Source of the DNA: Methylophilaceae bacterium
Lineage (GTDB): Bacteria; Pseudomonadota; Gammaproteobacteria; Burkholderiales; Methylophilaceae
Assembly (NCBI GenBank): GCA_017880825.1
Contig: JADGRN010000077.1
Span: 1 to 6,644 of the forward strand
DNA length: 6,644 nucleotides
Direction: 5' to 3'
Shown here: piece by piece, positions 6,268-6,644 of the stretch
Layout: the number at the start of each line of letters is the position of its first letter
How positions within the stretch are numbered: position 1 is the first letter of the stretch
Position numbers and translations under genes: made by a program
Notes under the pieces: model-generated
What the model saw: only the letters and a program-made list of their open reading frames with translations
Database searches by the model: none
Told to the model about the DNA's origin: nothing

Positions 6268-6644
6268 GTGAATGAGTACCCAGTGATTACCTGGACAGAG
6301 TCTGGCGCAACCTGCTCTGCCCGTTGGCGCTCCGAGGGCGGCGCGCCGCCGCCCAAGCGCGTAGTCGTAGCCGACGACACCATTACGGCGGATGTAGCGT
6401 ATCGTCTCGCCTGCGAGGGCACCGCGCTGCTATGGCGCGGTGATTTTCAGAATGCGCGCCAGTTGTTGCAGGCACTTTCACGGCGTTTGGATCGTAAACC
6501 GCGACGCGCTGAACGCAGGGCGCCCAAACCTGAGCCGTCAGCGGCCGAGGCTTTCCATTTGTATCGCCAGGCGCAATCGCAGCGCGCACGTACGCTGGCG
6601 ATGCTGCTGATACCGTTGGCGGCTGATTACAGCATCCCTCTGCG
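6268..6644 (+). CDS. Conserved protein, probable N-terminal part of a methyltransferase, 3' partial
   Basis: An open frame starts at GTG 6268 and runs without a stop to the window end (125 codons plus two bases). AGGCGG (6253-6258) lies 9 nt upstream as a Shine-Dalgarno, right after the transporter stop, so the two genes look like one transcription unit. The first in-window ATG nearby (6272) is in another frame and stops after four codons. The visible product begins (M)NEYPVITWTESG and contains RVVVADDTITADVAYRLA, ALLWRGDFQNARQLLQAL and a basic linker near residue 80. It ends with FHLYRQAQSQRARTLAMLLIP. From memory these blocks match a conserved betaproteobacterial family annotated as a methyltransferase, with the SAM fold further downstream; that part is outside the window, so the function is not shown here. 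A coding gene is near certain, its role much less so. Confidence 0.7.
   Translation, partial: MNEYPVITWTESGATCSARWRSEGGAPPPKRVVVADDTITADVAYRLACEGTALLWRGDFQNARQLLQALSRRLDRKPRRAERRAPKPEPSAAEAFHLYRQAQSQRARTLAMLLIPLAADYSIPL

Overview
The window reads as an ordinary-looking stretch of proteobacterial chromosome. Gene style and GC content (moderate, by eye) suggest a betaproteobacterium, possibly of the Nitrosomonadales/Gallionellaceae type. That placement rests on recognising protein families, not on any marker gene, so treat it as a guess. All genes lie on the + strand. I see no tRNA, rRNA, CRISPR array or insertion sequence.

Region 1 (1-2996) is a compact three-gene biosynthetic cassette: a type III polyketide synthase whose N-terminus is cut by the window edge, a class I SAM-dependent methyltransferase 6 nt downstream, and a geranylgeranyl-reductase-like FAD oxidoreductase 3 nt after that. 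The order synthase, methylase, oxidoreductase parallels the Streptomyces griseus srsABC logic, in which an alkylresorcinol-type phenolic lipid is made, methylated and oxidised. The product here is most likely a methylated and redox-tailored phenolic or pyrone lipid. The exact product cannot be read from sequence.

Region 2 (2997-4974) starts with a 154-nt spacer holding an imperfect hairpin, nested inverted repeats and an extended -10 promoter candidate. It then carries a beta-class glutathione S-transferase (GstA type) and a YahK-type zinc-dependent aldehyde reductase with an unusual acidic C-terminal tail. The two genes are 33 nt apart and look co-transcribed, as an electrophile/aldehyde detoxification pair. 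A strong intrinsic terminator closes the unit. Its 3' arm can also pair with a third repeat copy to form a second terminator-like hairpin just before the next gene.

Region 3 (4996-6644) holds a 12-TM major facilitator transporter and, 15 nt after its stop, a GTG-started gene that runs off the window end. That gene resembles a conserved betaproteobacterial protein usually annotated as a methyltransferase, but its catalytic part is not in view.

The most interesting items are the three-gene lipid cassette, the Asn-for-Asp change in the flavin motif of its oxidoreductase, the mutually exclusive terminator hairpins, and the structured promoter region of the gstA-yahK unit.
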